A stretch of DNA of 64,000 nucleotides, taken from the NCBI GenBank assembly GCA_944325865.1, contig CALVBS010000001.1, positions 62,001 to 126,000 on the forward strand, given 5' to 3'. The stretch's first letter is position 1; each line of letters starts with the position of its first letter. This document shows, piece by piece, positions 7,591-16,530 of the stretch. The translations under genes were made by a program, and so were the position numbers. The DNA is from Candidatus Gastranaerophilales bacterium (lineage in GTDB: Bacteria; Cyanobacteriota; Vampirovibrionia; Gastranaerophilales; Gastranaerophilaceae). The notes below the pieces were generated by a model, which worked only from the letters and a program-made list of their open reading frames with translations, ran no database searches and was not told the origin of the DNA.

Positions 7591-10194
7591 TTATGATGCT
7601 TTTTTGAAGACTATTTCATCATTATCGACGTCAATAACAAGTTTGTCGCCTCTTAGAAATTTCTGAGAAAGTATCTGTTTAGAAAGCGGGTTTTCAACCA
7701 TTTGTCTGATAACTCTTTTTAATGGTCTTGCTCCATATACAGGATTGAATCCTCTTGTCGCAAGAAGATCTTTTGCATCATCAGTTATTTCAAGTTCAAT
7801 TTCCTGATCTTTTAATAACCTTCTCAGATATTCCATTTGTAGGTCAACAATATGTGATAACTGTTGTAACGTAAGTGCTCTAAAGAAGATAGTTTCGTCA
7901 ATTCTGTTTAGAAACTCAGGTTTAAATCTGCTTCTTAACACTTCCATTACTTTGTCTTTTGTCGCTTCAAAGTTTTGTTCAGATCCAATTCCCTTAAGAG
8001 AATCTTCAAGAATAATATCAGAACCTATGTTTGAGGTCATAATAATCAGTGTATTTTTAAAATCAACGGTTCTTCCCTTTGAATCTGTCAAACGACCGTC
8101 ATCAAAGATTTGGAGCATTATGTTGAACACATCTGGGTGTGCTTTTTCTATTTCATCAAAAAGAACGACCGAGTAAGGTTTTCTTCTGACAGCTTCTGTT
8201 AACTGACCTCCTTCATCGTAGCCTACATATCCCGGAGGAGCTCCGACAAGTCTTGATACGTTATGTTTTTCCATATATTCCGACATATCAATCCTTATAA
8301 GTGCATCTTCATCGTTAAACATAAATTCTGCAAGTGATTTTGCCAGCTCGGTTTTTCCGACCCCTGTAGGCCCCAGGAATAAGAAAGTACCTATCGGACG
8401 CTTAGGGTCTTTTAATCCTGATCTTGCACGTCTAATAGCATCAGAAACTGTTTCTACAGCCTCATCCTGTCCAACAAGCCGTTTGTGAAGTATTTCTTCC
8501 ATATTAATAAGTTTTTGAGTTTCGCTTTCCACAAGTTTATTAACAGGAACACCGGTCCATTTGCTTACAACTTCAGCAATATCATCTTCATCAATTTCTT
8601 CTTTCAAAAGTCTGTTTGCGGATTTTTCCTGTGTCTGGCAGGCCTTTAGTTGTTTTTCAAGTTCAAGAAGTTTTCCGTATTTGAGTTCTGCTGCAGTTTG
8701 CAAATCTGTGTTACGTTCTGCTTCTTCGATTTTTGCTTTAATCTGTTCAATTTCTTCTTTAATACCTGCTTCTCCGACGATAGAAGCTTTTTCAGCTTCC
8801 CATTGAACTTTTAATTTAGCTATTTTTTCTTCAAATTCATTAATTTGTTTTGTTAAATCGTCAATTTTTGCTTTAGCTTCGTCGCTGTCCTCTTTTTTGA
8901 GAGCTTCTCTTTCGATTTCAAGCTGAATTTTTTGACGCATTAATGTATCAATTTCTTCGGGCATTGAATCGATTTCAATTCTTAAAGAAGATGCGGCTTC
9001 ATCAATAAGGTCGATTGCCTTATCCGGAAGAAATCTGTCGGTTATATATCTGTCGGATAGTTTTGCTGCTGCAATTAGAGCACTGTCTAATATTCGAATT
9101 CCGTGGTGAACTTCGTATTTTTCTTTTAAACCTCTCAAGATACTTATTGTATCTTCAACTGAAGGTTCTCCGACCAGTACCGGTTGGAATCTTCTTTCAA
9201 GTGCAGGGTCTTTTTCTATATATTTTCTGTATTCATTAATTGTTGTTGCACCGATTGTTCTCAACACTCCTCTGGCAAGCATTGGTTTTAAAAGATTTCC
9301 GGCATCCATAGAACCCTCGGTAGCACCGGCACCTACGACGGTATGAAGTTCATCGATAAACATAACAATTTCGCCGTTTGCGTCTTCAACTTCTTTTAAT
9401 ACGGCTTTCAATCTTTCTTCAAATTCACCTCTGAATTTTGCACCTGCAACCAGTGCACCCATATCGAGTGCAACCAGTTTGACGTCTTTAAGACTTTCCG
9501 GAACATCTCCTCTGACTATACGTTGGGCTAGCCCTTCTACTATAGCGGTTTTGCCGACACCAGGTTCGCCTATTAAAACAGGGTTATTTTTGGTTCTTCT
9601 GTTTAAAACCTGTATAATTCTTCTGACTTCTTCGTCTCGTCCTATTACAGGATCTAACTTTCCTTTTCTTGCTCTTTCAGTCAAGTCCGTAGAATATTTT
9701 TCAAGAGCTTTCATATTTTCTTCTGCATTTTTATTGTCCACTTTTTTATTTCCTCTTATTTTTTTCATAGCATTAAGTACGGAGTTGGGTGTAACTCCTG
9801 ATTCTTTTAATATTTGCTGGATATTGCTGTTATCCAGAAGTGTCATTGCCAGCAGAATTGATTCAATCCCGATATATTCATCTTTGAATTTATCAGCTTC
9901 CGCCTTTGCAATATCAAGCAATTTGTATGTATTTGTTGACAGAAACAGCTGTTGTGTATTCGGCGGTCCTGATATTGTCGGGAAAGATTTAATTGTGCTC
10001 ACAATCTTATTGATAAATCCCTGATTAAGTACTTTTAATTCTGTCAGGTAATCTTTAATAATTCCGTCATCTTTAATCATTGCAAGCATAATATGCTCCG
10101 GCTGCAATTCGGAATTTTTATATTCATTCATTATTGCTGCGGATGACGAGATAATCTCCTGCGAATAATTAGTAAATTTTTCAAAATCAACCAT
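7591..10194 (-). CDS. clpB: ClpB disaggregase (AAA+ chaperone)
   Basis: An 867-residue Hsp104/ClpB ATPase that works with DnaK to dissolve protein aggregates. Order of parts: N-terminal repeat domain; first AAA+ module with Walker [14 protein letters not shown]; the long coiled-coil middle domain (about 400-520) that separates ClpB from ClpA/ClpC; second AAA+ module with [13 protein letters not shown]; and a D2-small domain ending VVNKASEIVF-like (EIVFKKAS). I chose the ATG at 10194 (MVDFEKF), because GGAG lies 10 bases upstream, over the ATG six codons earlier (10212). No HrcA-type CIRCE element is visible in the 84 bases before it. Confidence 0.97.
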   Translation of the reverse strand: MVDFEKFTNYSQEIISSSAAIMNEYKNSELQPEHIMLAMIKDDGIIKDYLTELKVLNQGFINKIVSTIKSFPTISGPPNTQQLFLSTNTYKLLDIAKAEADKFKDEYIGIESILLAMTLLDNSNIQQILKESGVTPNSVLNAMKKIRGNKKVDNKNAEENMKALEKYSTDLTERARKGKLDPVIGRDEEVRRIIQVLNRRTKNNPVLIGEPGVGKTAIVEGLAQRIVRGDVPESLKDVKLVALDMGALVAGAKFRGEFEERLKAVLKEVEDANGEIVMFIDELHTVVGAGATEGSMDAGNLLKPMLARGVLRTIGATTINEYRKYIEKDPALERRFQPVLVGEPSVEDTISILRGLKEKYEVHHGIRILDSALIAAAKLSDRYITDRFLPDKAIDLIDEAASSLRIEIDSMPEEIDTLMRQKIQLEIEREALKKEDSDEAKAKIDDLTKQINEFEEKIAKLKVQWEAEKASIVGEAGIKEEIEQIKAKIEEAERNTDLQTAAELKYGKLLELEKQLKACQTQEKSANRLLKEEIDEDDIAEVVSKWTGVPVNKLVESETQKLINMEEILHKRLVGQDEAVETVSDAIRRARSGLKDPKRPIGTFLFLGPTGVGKTELAKSLAEFMFNDEDALIRIDMSEYMEKHNVSRLVGAPPGYVGYDEGGQLTEAVRRKPYSVVLFDEIEKAHPDVFNIMLQIFDDGRLTDSKGRTVDFKNTLIIMTSNIGSDIILEDSLKGIGSEQNFEATKDKVMEVLRSRFKPEFLNRIDETIFFRALTLQQLSHIVDLQMEYLRRLLKDQEIELEITDDAKDLLATRGFNPVYGARPLKRVIRQMVENPLSKQILSQKFLRGDKLVIDVDNDEIVFKKAS

Positions 10195-10278
10195 AAAATC
10201 AACTCCATTCAAAACGATATTTTCTATATAATTATTTTAACGTTTTTTTTAATGAAGTCATTTTAAATTAATTTTTAT

Positions 10279-11055
10279 TTAATATTTAATTGTCCAACCG
10301 TCAGACATTATCCTTGCGGCACAAGTATAACCGCCTAAATTGGCTTTTCTGTTGCAGGCATTATCTTTTGTTGAGCTGATGTCATCATAGCTCCAATTAT
10401 AACCGTATGGTCTTATTGCATTATTGTTTATTGTAAAGAAAAATAAGTCTTCTCCGGCAACATTTGGACCTCTCATTCCATTTATATCGATAAAAATATT
10501 ATAGAAAAATCTCAAATCATCAGAATCTTCTGTAGGGAGTTCTTTAGATGGATTTAAGCCAATACAGCTGCCGTCATTTAATTTGAAGGAGGCTGTTTTA
10601 TTGGTAAAAAACGGTGAAGATATATGTACACCATCCATCCAGGTATATTGCGAACTGTTATCGGTTTCAGGATTATGAAGTTTAAAATTAGGTTCATAGC
10701 ATAGTGCTAGTTTGGAGTTAGTAGCCTTGCCATACTTTTTTACGCCTCTAATTTCAGGAATAATGTATTTATCAAGAATGACTTCAGCGTCATTCCATTC
10801 TGCCCAATCGCTTATGTCTCCGTACTTTACTTCAGCCATTTTGAATGCCTGATTTAAGACTGAGTAAGATTTTTTTAATTTCGTAACTGTTTCTATTTCG
10901 TTTTTCTTTTGTATAATTGCCGGCAAAGTCATTGCAGCAACTACTCCGATTATACCGAGTGTAATCAAAACTTCCGCTAGAGTAAATGCGATTTTACGTT
11001 GGTTTAGAAAGTATGGTGAAAAAACTTCCGCTAAAGTAAATGCTTTTTTATTCAT
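10279..11055 (-). CDS. Type IV pilin-like protein with duplicated prepilin motif
   Basis: A 258-residue prepilin-like protein. After MNKKA comes the processing motif FTLAEV, then a second copy 18 residues later (KIAFTLAEV), followed by the usual hydrophobic helix LITLGIIGVVAAMTLPA. The second copy is the one joined to the helix and keeps Glu at +5. The C-terminal domain has FIDINGMRGPN and a final GGYTCAARI, also seen in the prepilin at 37606, so the two are one family. I chose the ATG at 11055 because a perfect AAGGAGG precedes it. The upstream ATG at 11094 lies inside the palindrome. Role likely a minor pilin or pseudopilin at the cell surface. Confidence 0.85.
   Translation of the reverse strand: MNKKAFTLAEVFSPYFLNQRKIAFTLAEVLITLGIIGVVAAMTLPAIIQKKNEIETVTKLKKSYSVLNQAFKMAEVKYGDISDWAEWNDAEVILDKYIIPEIRGVKKYGKATNSKLALCYEPNFKLHNPETDNSSQYTWMDGVHISSPFFTNKTASFKLNDGSCIGLNPSKELPTEDSDDLRFFYNIFIDINGMRGPNVAGEDLFFFTINNNAIRPYGYNWSYDDISSTKDNACNRKANLGGYTCAARIMSDGWTIKY
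10967..11043. repeat. In-frame 54-bp tandem duplication in prepilin leader
   Basis: A 23-base segment at 10967-10989 recurs at 11021-11043 with one mismatch (core AACTTCCGCTA, G/A difference after it). The spacing is 54 bases, exactly 18 codons, so the prepilin motif AFTLAEV is present twice in frame. Confidence 0.85.
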
Positions 11056-11072
11056 AAATTCCTCCTTATCTA

Positions 11073-11096
11073 ACATGTTTCCAAATGGAAACATGT
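11073..11096. promoter_or_regulatory. 24-bp palindrome, likely operator
   Basis: Perfect inverted repeat ACATGTTTCCA, two bases (AA), TGGAAACATGT. It occupies about +2 to +25 of the predicted prepilin transcript, just before its ribosome site, and lies 57 bases upstream of the XRE-type gene. A dimeric helix-turn-helix protein would fit it well. In RNA it would also form a strong 5' hairpin. Confidence 0.65.
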
Positions 11097-11103
11097 AATA
11101 TTC

Positions 11104-11132
11104 AGTATAACACTATATTTTAAATATAGCAA
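11104..11132 (-). promoter_or_regulatory. Prepilin promoter
   Basis: On the minus strand: -35 TTGCTA (11127-11132), 17-base spacer, -10 TATACT (11104-11109), predicted +1 at about 11097. The spacer contains a second inverted repeat, CTATATTT-T-AAATATAG (11113-11129). Only the bases are seen; activity is inferred. Confidence 0.6.
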
Positions 11133-11153
11133 GTGTATTGAAAGAACTCGTTT

Positions 11154-11417
11154 ATGAATAAAACACAGGAATACCGCAAACAGTTTGGACAAGCTTTAAG
11201 AGAGCTGCGTAAAATTCATACAGGAAAAACATTAAGGATGTTTGCTTATGAATATGATATCCCCTGTGCTACTTTGAGCCGTATAGAAAACGGACAAAGG
11301 GAAGCTCAGCTTACAATATTAAAACGTATCGCCGAAGGGTTTGGCTGGGAATTTGGTGAATTTATAAAAAATGTTGAAGAAAAAATGCCTGACAAGTTTG
11401 TTTTGAAAGACGAATAA
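11154..11417 (+). CDS. XRE/Cro-type helix-turn-helix regulator
   Basis: An 87-residue DNA-binding protein. The fold of phage-repressor-type HTH domains is clear: FGQALRELRKIHTGKTLRMFA, then the helix-turn-helix YDIPCATLSRIENGQ (SRIENG is the family hallmark), then LTILKRIAEGFGWEF. There is no extra sensing domain, only a short tail. It is divergent from the prepilin gene across a 98-base gap holding two inverted repeats, so it probably controls the prepilin, itself or both. No clear Shine-Dalgarno precedes the ATG. Confidence 0.85.
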   Translation: MNKTQEYRKQFGQALRELRKIHTGKTLRMFAYEYDIPCATLSRIENGQREAQLTILKRIAEGFGWEFGEFIKNVEEKMPDKFVLKDE

Positions 11418-11424
11418 TTTGTCA

Positions 11425-11460
11425 TGCCTTTGCCTTTACCTTTACCTTTAGTTTTACTTT
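11425..11460 (+). repeat. Degenerate hexanucleotide tandem repeat
   Basis: Six consecutive hexamers: TGCCTT twice, TACCTT twice, then TAGTTT and TACTTT. It starts seven bases after the regulator gene's stop. No stem is formed, so it is not a terminator. Confidence 0.6.
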
Positions 11461-11777
11461 TAGTAATTTATATATTTTGTCTATACTTTTTTGACATTTG
11501 TAATAAAATTTTTACAAAAATTTACAATTAATTTTACTGAAAAATTTGACTTATTTTTAGAATTTAGATATAAATTTTTTATATTTTGGCAAAAAATTTA
11601 TAAAAATATTTTAAAATTATGTAATTTTTATAAAAAAATGCAAAAATGTTTCTTAATATTCTCTTTACATTAAGTGTCCGGTTGGCAATTTTTTTTATTC
11701 ACCACTTTTAATTCAGGTGTAGTGTTGTTATAATTAAGTGTACAAAAAACAACAAACCGGACTTAATTAAATTTGTT
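11461..11777. other. Long AT-rich intergenic region with promoter elements
   Basis: The gap from 11418 to 11777 is 360 bases, mostly A/T. It contains TTGACA at 11489-11494 and an extended -10, TGTTATAAT, at 11726-11734 that would start a transcript near 11741, 37 bases before the next gene. An imperfect inverted repeat flanks that promoter: ATTAAGTGTCCGGTTGG (11669-11685) and CAAACCGGACTTAAT (11752-11766), which differ by a GT insertion. A 60-codon open frame at 11491-11673 looks like chance in A/T sequence. Confidence 0.5.
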
Positions 11778-13535
11778 ATGATTGATAAGATTAGTGTAAG
11801 TGTAGATAAAAAACAATATTCCCCGAAACATTCAAGTTCACAACCGAGTTTTAAAGGTTTTGGCGATGTTGCCATGAAATTTATTCAGGCTTGTGAAAAA
11901 GAACCAATGGTGAATGTTTCGGTTCTGGATCTTTCAACGGCTATTATTCCGCGTACTATTGTTGAGACGGTTGTAGTACCTGAACAGAAAGACGAAAACG
12001 GTAATAAGAAAAAGAAACAGTTAAACTTTTTTGCTGGTTTTGAAGCATTAAGACGTGAAGGTTCCGGATTGATTGTCAACTGTATTATTCCGAGTTTTAT
12101 TGTTATGGGTGCAGCTAAACTCCTTCAAAAACCATTGTTAAAAGGTGAGTTTAAAAATGCGGACTTTGTCCATAATTGGTCTAACACAGATGCCTTAAAG
12201 AAAATACAGACTTTTTATTCTGAAACTGATGCCTCAGCTCCTATTGAAAAACGTGTTGAACAAACATTCAGAAATATGCTGAATAACCTTGAAGGTTTAG
12301 ACGGAACTGAAGTCAAGAGCTTTGATAAACTTTTGGGTAAAGATAAAAAATCTTATGAAGACATAATAACAAGACTTAAAAATCTTACAACAGCAAAGGA
12401 TTTTGATAAAAAAGAATTAAAAGCAATTTATGAAAAAATTGCAGAAAAAACTCATATAACCGAAAATATTCGTTTCAAAAATGATAACGGCAAATATTTT
12501 GCAAATAATTTGCAATCACTCTGTGATGATGTTGTAAAAACTCTCAGAGGTGTTTATCGTGAAAATATTACTGATCCGTCAGTATTGACAGAATACTTCA
12601 AAAAAGCAGGTAAAATGGTTAATGCCAAAAGTCTGACAGGACTTGCTGTAATCCTTCCGCTTGCAATTTATATGCAGCCTATTAACAGATGGATTACATG
12701 GAAACTCTCGGGACGTAAAGGTGCCCCGATGTCCGCAGATTTTCAGAACAAGCAGGATGCAGTTTTGTCAAAAGAAGAAAAAGCAAAACTTCTTAAGCAA
12801 AAATTTGTATCTATAGGTTCTATGATTGGTTTATCTATGCTTTCTATTATGAAAATGCCTAGTTTAGGTATGCTGAAAGATATTGTACAGTTTAAAGGTA
12901 TTTTCCCGTCAATGGATCAGGCTCGTCTTATATCTACGGCAACATTTGCAAGCAGAATGGGGGCTTCGGAAGATACAAATGAGCTTCGAGAATCTACTAT
13001 CAGAGATCTGGCCACTTTCTCAAGTTTCTATTTCCTTGGAGATTATGCTGCAAAGGGTATTGCCTCCGGTATTGAAACATATTATGATAAGAAAGCCGTT
13101 AAGGCCGGTGATGACTCCTTGAGAGTTACATTGTTGAACAGACATAAAGTTCTTGATAAAGAAGCAAATGCTCTTAAGAAATTCTGGAATTGGGTTAAGC
13201 ATACTTCTCTTAAATCAACTGATGAACTTGCAACACATTCCGGCAAGGTGCTTAGAACCTATTGTCAGCTTGGTAACCTTGCATTCTCATTGCTTTCTTT
13301 AGGTTTGTTCATACCTCTTTATACAAGAACACAGACTAATAAAAAAGAACAGGCAAAACTTGCGAAAATGAATGCTGAAAATTCATTTCAATCACCGGCA
13401 GATGCTGTGACAGAAATGTCGGCGGCTTCGTCGGGTTCGGATACAATGACCGGTTTTGGACAAAATAACTTAAAAACCCTTCAGGGTACGAAACCACCGG
13501 CTTTTGAAGCTTTTATTAATTCGCAGAGGAAATAA
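11778..13535 (+). CDS. Multi-pass membrane protein with N-terminal FKG motif (paralogue 1)
   Basis: A 585-residue protein of unknown function. It begins with a polar tail containing PSFKGFGD at about 23-30, then a conserved segment (DLSTAIIPRTIVE). About five hydrophobic stretches follow, near residues 96-116, 290-310, 345-362, 415-435 and 520-540. Two signatures are shared with the next gene: a helix ending IYMQPINRW (TQPINKY in the paralogue) and a block IVQFKGIFPSMDQARL followed by SRMGAS and ELREST. No enzyme motif is visible. The C-terminus is Ser/Ala/Gly-rich. An extended -10 promoter lies 44 bases upstream and the paralogue follows after 5 bases. Confidence 0.8.
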   Translation: MIDKISVSVDKKQYSPKHSSSQPSFKGFGDVAMKFIQACEKEPMVNVSVLDLSTAIIPRTIVETVVVPEQKDENGNKKKKQLNFFAGFEALRREGSGLIVNCIIPSFIVMGAAKLLQKPLLKGEFKNADFVHNWSNTDALKKIQTFYSETDASAPIEKRVEQTFRNMLNNLEGLDGTEVKSFDKLLGKDKKSYEDIITRLKNLTTAKDFDKKELKAIYEKIAEKTHITENIRFKNDNGKYFANNLQSLCDDVVKTLRGVYRENITDPSVLTEYFKKAGKMVNAKSLTGLAVILPLAIYMQPINRWITWKLSGRKGAPMSADFQNKQDAVLSKEEKAKLLKQKFVSIGSMIGLSMLSIMKMPSLGMLKDIVQFKGIFPSMDQARLISTATFASRMGASEDTNELRESTIRDLATFSSFYFLGDYAAKGIASGIETYYDKKAVKAGDDSLRVTLLNRHKVLDKEANALKKFWNWVKHTSLKSTDELATHSGKVLRTYCQLGNLAFSLLSLGLFIPLYTRTQTNKKEQAKLAKMNAENSFQSPADAVTEMSAASSGSDTMTGFGQNNLKTLQGTKPPAFEAFINSQRK

Positions 13536-13540
13536 TAAAT

Positions 13541-15292
13541 ATGAATATTTCACATATAACCCCAAAATTTCAACAACAGAATAGTTTTAATAATAAAGAT
13601 AGCAATAAGGCTCCTCAATTTACGGGTGCGGCAGAGACGACTGCTACTTTATTGCTGCGTTTTTTAGATACAAATCAGGCTATAGGTGCAAACTCTGTTG
13701 ATTTATGTTCTATGGTTATACCAAGAACGACATATGATTTCAAAAAACGCGGTGCTGATGCCGGTATAGAAACAGCAAGACGTGAGTCTATGGGAACCAT
13801 TAACCATTCTCTGGTGGGAGTTTACGGAACTCTTGGCGGTATGCTCGTTGCTTCTATGCTTAACAAAAAATATGCAAATGTTAATCTCAGAGCAGATAAA
13901 CTGTTTGCCGATAATATTACAACAGATATTCTTGCAAGATACAGACAGGATTCATTAAGAACTGAGCTGAAAGGTGAAACTGACTCGGTTAAGTATTATC
14001 TTAAGAATGTTTTTGATAATGTTAAAGTTTATAATCCTTCAAATAAAAATGCTGTTGATGGCTGGGTAAATATTCCAGATAAGGAAAAAACTCTTGTCAT
14101 TGATAAAATCTATGATTTGTTAAAAAATGGTAAAAATGACAGAATTGACAAAGATTCAATCGCTTATATTAAAAATTTGATTATTTCTTCTACCGGCGGT
14201 GAAAAGAATATTAAACTTGAATTCTTAAAAGATGGTAAAGTTGATAAAAAGGCTTCAAATACTCTTTCAACATTTATCGAAAACCTGCATAATGTTTCAA
14301 AAGTATTTTTGAAAAAAGATATTGAAGACGTATTTAACTCATCTATTGATATTGAGTCAAATTCTTTTGTAAAAGCATTGAAATCTATGAACCTGAAACG
14401 TTCAATAATTGGTCTTGGAATTGCTACTGCTATCGGGATGTCAACGCAGCCGATTAATAAATATTTGACTTATAAAAAGACTGGCCAGACCGGTTTCGTT
14501 GGTGTTGAAGGCAGAGAAGAAGACCACTCTGCAAACTTTAAACTTATGAAAACAGCTGCTGCGGCCCTGTTTGCTCTGGGTGCTTTATCTACAATAACGA
14601 CCAGACCTTCAGAATTTTTAAGTAAAATTCAATTTAAGGGTATGCTGCCAACGATGGATCAGTTGAAATTGGTTTATGGTTTAACTATTTCATCTCGTCT
14701 TCTGGCTTCAAGAGATAAAGACGAACTCAGGGAGTCTGCAGTAAAAGATACTCTGGGATTTTTAAATCTTCTGGTTCTGGGAGCATTGGTTACTAAAGGT
14801 AGTGCAAAGCTTCTTGATAAATCAAAATCACTTATAAATATTAAAGAAGGTGATGGAAATAGTTTCTTAAAATGGCTTAAAAATTCTACTCTGAAATCAA
14901 GAGATGAAGTGCTTCTGGCCGAGTTAAGGGAACAGGGAAAGGATGTTATCAAAGATGGTAAAGCCCTTACTTTTAAAGAGCTTATGAAACTTGTTGATAC
15001 TTTACCTGTGCAGGTACAAAAATCTCTAAAGGGTAAACTTAGAGTTCTAAATATTTCACAGGTAATTGGCTACTTATATTCAGGACTGGTGTTAGGTCTG
15101 GGAGTTCCTGCTCTAAATGCCCATATGACTGCCAAGTCTGACGCTAAATTTAAGGCAAAAGCTGCAGCTAAAAAACAGGCAGAACTCGCAAATACGCTGG
15201 CAGCCTCTACGCCTGTTTCAATGCAGAACTTTACATCTTTAAAACCATTGTTATCAGCTCAAAATAAGGCTTTTGTTGAAAAACATATGTAG
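13541..15292 (+). CDS. Multi-pass membrane protein with N-terminal FTG motif (paralogue 2)
   Basis: A 583-residue paralogue of the preceding gene. Its N-terminus has APQFTGAAET (Phe27-Gly29), then DLCSMVIPRTTYDF matching DLSTAIIPRT in the first copy. Hydrophobic stretches lie near 90-110, 288-306, 338-355, 400-420 and 515-535. The shared block reads IQFKGMLPTMDQLKL, then SSRLLASRDKDELRES. Middle sections are highly diverged and Lys-rich. GAGGAAATAATAA before the ATG serves as ribosome site and also contains the first gene's stop, so translation is probably coupled. Function unknown. A hairpin terminator follows. Confidence 0.8.
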   Translation: MNISHITPKFQQQNSFNNKDSNKAPQFTGAAETTATLLLRFLDTNQAIGANSVDLCSMVIPRTTYDFKKRGADAGIETARRESMGTINHSLVGVYGTLGGMLVASMLNKKYANVNLRADKLFADNITTDILARYRQDSLRTELKGETDSVKYYLKNVFDNVKVYNPSNKNAVDGWVNIPDKEKTLVIDKIYDLLKNGKNDRIDKDSIAYIKNLIISSTGGEKNIKLEFLKDGKVDKKASNTLSTFIENLHNVSKVFLKKDIEDVFNSSIDIESNSFVKALKSMNLKRSIIGLGIATAIGMSTQPINKYLTYKKTGQTGFVGVEGREEDHSANFKLMKTAAAALFALGALSTITTRPSEFLSKIQFKGMLPTMDQLKLVYGLTISSRLLASRDKDELRESAVKDTLGFLNLLVLGALVTKGSAKLLDKSKSLINIKEGDGNSFLKWLKNSTLKSRDEVLLAELREQGKDVIKDGKALTFKELMKLVDTLPVQVQKSLKGKLRVLNISQVIGYLYSGLVLGLGVPALNAHMTAKSDAKFKAKAAAKKQAELANTLAASTPVSMQNFTSLKPLLSAQNKAFVEKHM

Positions 15293-15306
15293 TATGCAGT
15301 AAAAAT

Positions 15307-15335
15307 AAAAACTCCATAGAAATGGAGCTTTTATT
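15307..15335. terminator. Bidirectional hairpin terminator
   Basis: Stem CTCCAT (15312-15317) with ATGGAG (15322-15327), loop AGAA. A-rich on the left and CTTTTATTTT on the right. It serves the membrane-protein pair on plus and the ATP synthase operon on minus, whose last gene ends at 15359. Confidence 0.75.
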
Positions 15336-15358
15336 TTGTATATTTTACTTTGTTAAAT

Positions 15359-16291
15359 TTAACCTGCCTGTGCATTGGCTCCGGATACGACTTCAATAAT
15401 TTCCTGTGTGATTGCAAATTGTCTTGTCTTGTTATATTCAACAGAAAGTTCATTGATAATTTTTTCAGCATTAGTCGTAGCTGCCGACATAGCAGTCATT
15501 CTTGATGCAAGTTCTGATGCCTGTGCTTCAAGAAGTGCTTGATAAACTATATTGGTTATATATAACGGCACAACTTTTTGCAAAATATTATGCATATCAG
15601 GCATAAATTCCATTAATGATTCAGGAACATTATCATGAAGCCTTTCATATTCCTCCTGTGGAGATTTTAGCGGAAGAACTTCCCATTCTTCAACAAAATA
15701 ACTCATCATGTTTTTGAATCTTGTTGTGACAATTTCCATCTTATCTATCTTTTTGTCAATAAAATATTCGGCCATATCTTCGACAACAAGTTTAGCTCCT
15801 GTTCCTGAAGGATTATTTGCTACATTTAAGTATGTATTGGCAATTTCGCAATCAAGTGCTTGAACCTTTCTTTTTAATGCAGACAAACCTTTCTGACCGA
15901 CAATAAACAGAACTGAATGAATACCTTGTGATTGATATTCTTCAACTTTTTTCAATGTTTTTCTGACTACATTGGCATTATAAGCACCTGCAAGCCCTTT
16001 ATTTGATGTTATTACCAGTATTCCTACTGATTTAACCTCTCTTGGCCTCAATAATTCAGGATAGTTGTCAATAGCGGATTTGATTTTTAAAGTTTCTGCA
16101 CTATATGACCCCACTGAATTTAAAAGCTTTTTAAACATAGAATTTAACTCGGCTGTAAATGGTCTTGAGGCTTTTACCGTATTTTCGGCACGTTTTACTC
16201 TTGCTGCCGCAACCATTTTCATTGCTCTTGTTATTTTCTTTGTGCTTTCAACACTTTTTATTCTGTTTTTTATGTCCTTTAAGTTTGTCAT
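15359..16291 (-). CDS. atpG: ATP synthase gamma subunit
   Basis: A 310-residue central-stalk subunit of F1. The N-terminal helix begins LKDIKNRIKSVESTKKITRAMKMVA-like (MTNLKDIKNRIKSVESTKK), the family hallmark, and the C-terminal helix contains ASRMTAMSAATTNAEKII and NKTRQFAITQEI. It is about 20 residues longer than typical heterotrophic gamma, with extra sequence near 205-235 (SPQEEYERLHDNVP). Cyanobacterial gamma also carries a central insertion, though I cannot confirm homology by eye. Last gene of the operon. Confidence 0.96.
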   Translation of the reverse strand: MTNLKDIKNRIKSVESTKKITRAMKMVAAARVKRAENTVKASRPFTAELNSMFKKLLNSVGSYSAETLKIKSAIDNYPELLRPREVKSVGILVITSNKGLAGAYNANVVRKTLKKVEEYQSQGIHSVLFIVGQKGLSALKRKVQALDCEIANTYLNVANNPSGTGAKLVVEDMAEYFIDKKIDKMEIVTTRFKNMMSYFVEEWEVLPLKSPQEEYERLHDNVPESLMEFMPDMHNILQKVVPLYITNIVYQALLEAQASELASRMTAMSAATTNAEKIINELSVEYNKTRQFAITQEIIEVVSGANAQAG

Positions 16292-16309
16292 AATTAACCT
16301 ATATATTTA

Positions 16310-16519
16310 TTAATCAACTAATAATAAGATTGTGCACAATGCTGTTAATAAAAGAATGATTATCAAAATATTTTTTGAAAAACAAACTTTTTTTCTGCAG
16401 CTGTCTGATTTACATACCATTTTCCCGCAGAGTTCTTCAGCACATTCCAGGCATAATCCTTTCCCGCACGTTGAACATACTGCAAATGCATCTCTATCAT
16501 GATGATTATAACATTTCAT
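16310..16519 (-). CDS. Small zinc-finger membrane protein inside ATP synthase operon
   Basis: A 69-residue protein with ten Cys and paired His in its first 46 residues (C3, H6, H7, C15, C18, C23, C26, C31, C36, C41, C46), spaced like a B-box-type zinc finger. One C-terminal membrane helix follows (ILIIILLLTALCTILLL). A perfect AAGGAGG sits before the ATG. It lies 11 bases after atpA and 18 before atpG, so it is translated within the operon. I know of no ATP synthase component of this kind. A small assembly factor or an unrelated hitchhiker are both possible. Confidence 0.82.
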   Translation of the reverse strand: MKCYNHHDRDAFAVCSTCGKGLCLECAEELCGKMVCKSDSCRKKVCFSKNILIIILLLTALCTILLLVD

Positions 16520-16530
16520 AAATTTCCTCC

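Noticed and set aside
9479-10024. 181-codon plus-strand frame across clpB
   Set aside because: It is antisense to a well-conserved gene, Ser/Leu-rich as expected for a shadow, and has no ribosome site.
10279-11094. Prepilin start at 11094
   Set aside because: The ATG is inside the 24-bp palindrome and has no ribosome site. AAGGAGG at 11055 is clearly the functional start.
11491-11673. 60-codon open frame (starts MTFVIKFLQKF)
   Set aside because: Composition follows the A/T-rich intergenic DNA (Phe, Lys, Ile), with no ribosome site and no terminator. It is probably chance.
11672-11768. Flanking repeats as an insertion-sequence footprint
   Set aside because: The inverted repeat pair differs by a GT insertion and there is no transposase or target duplication between them.
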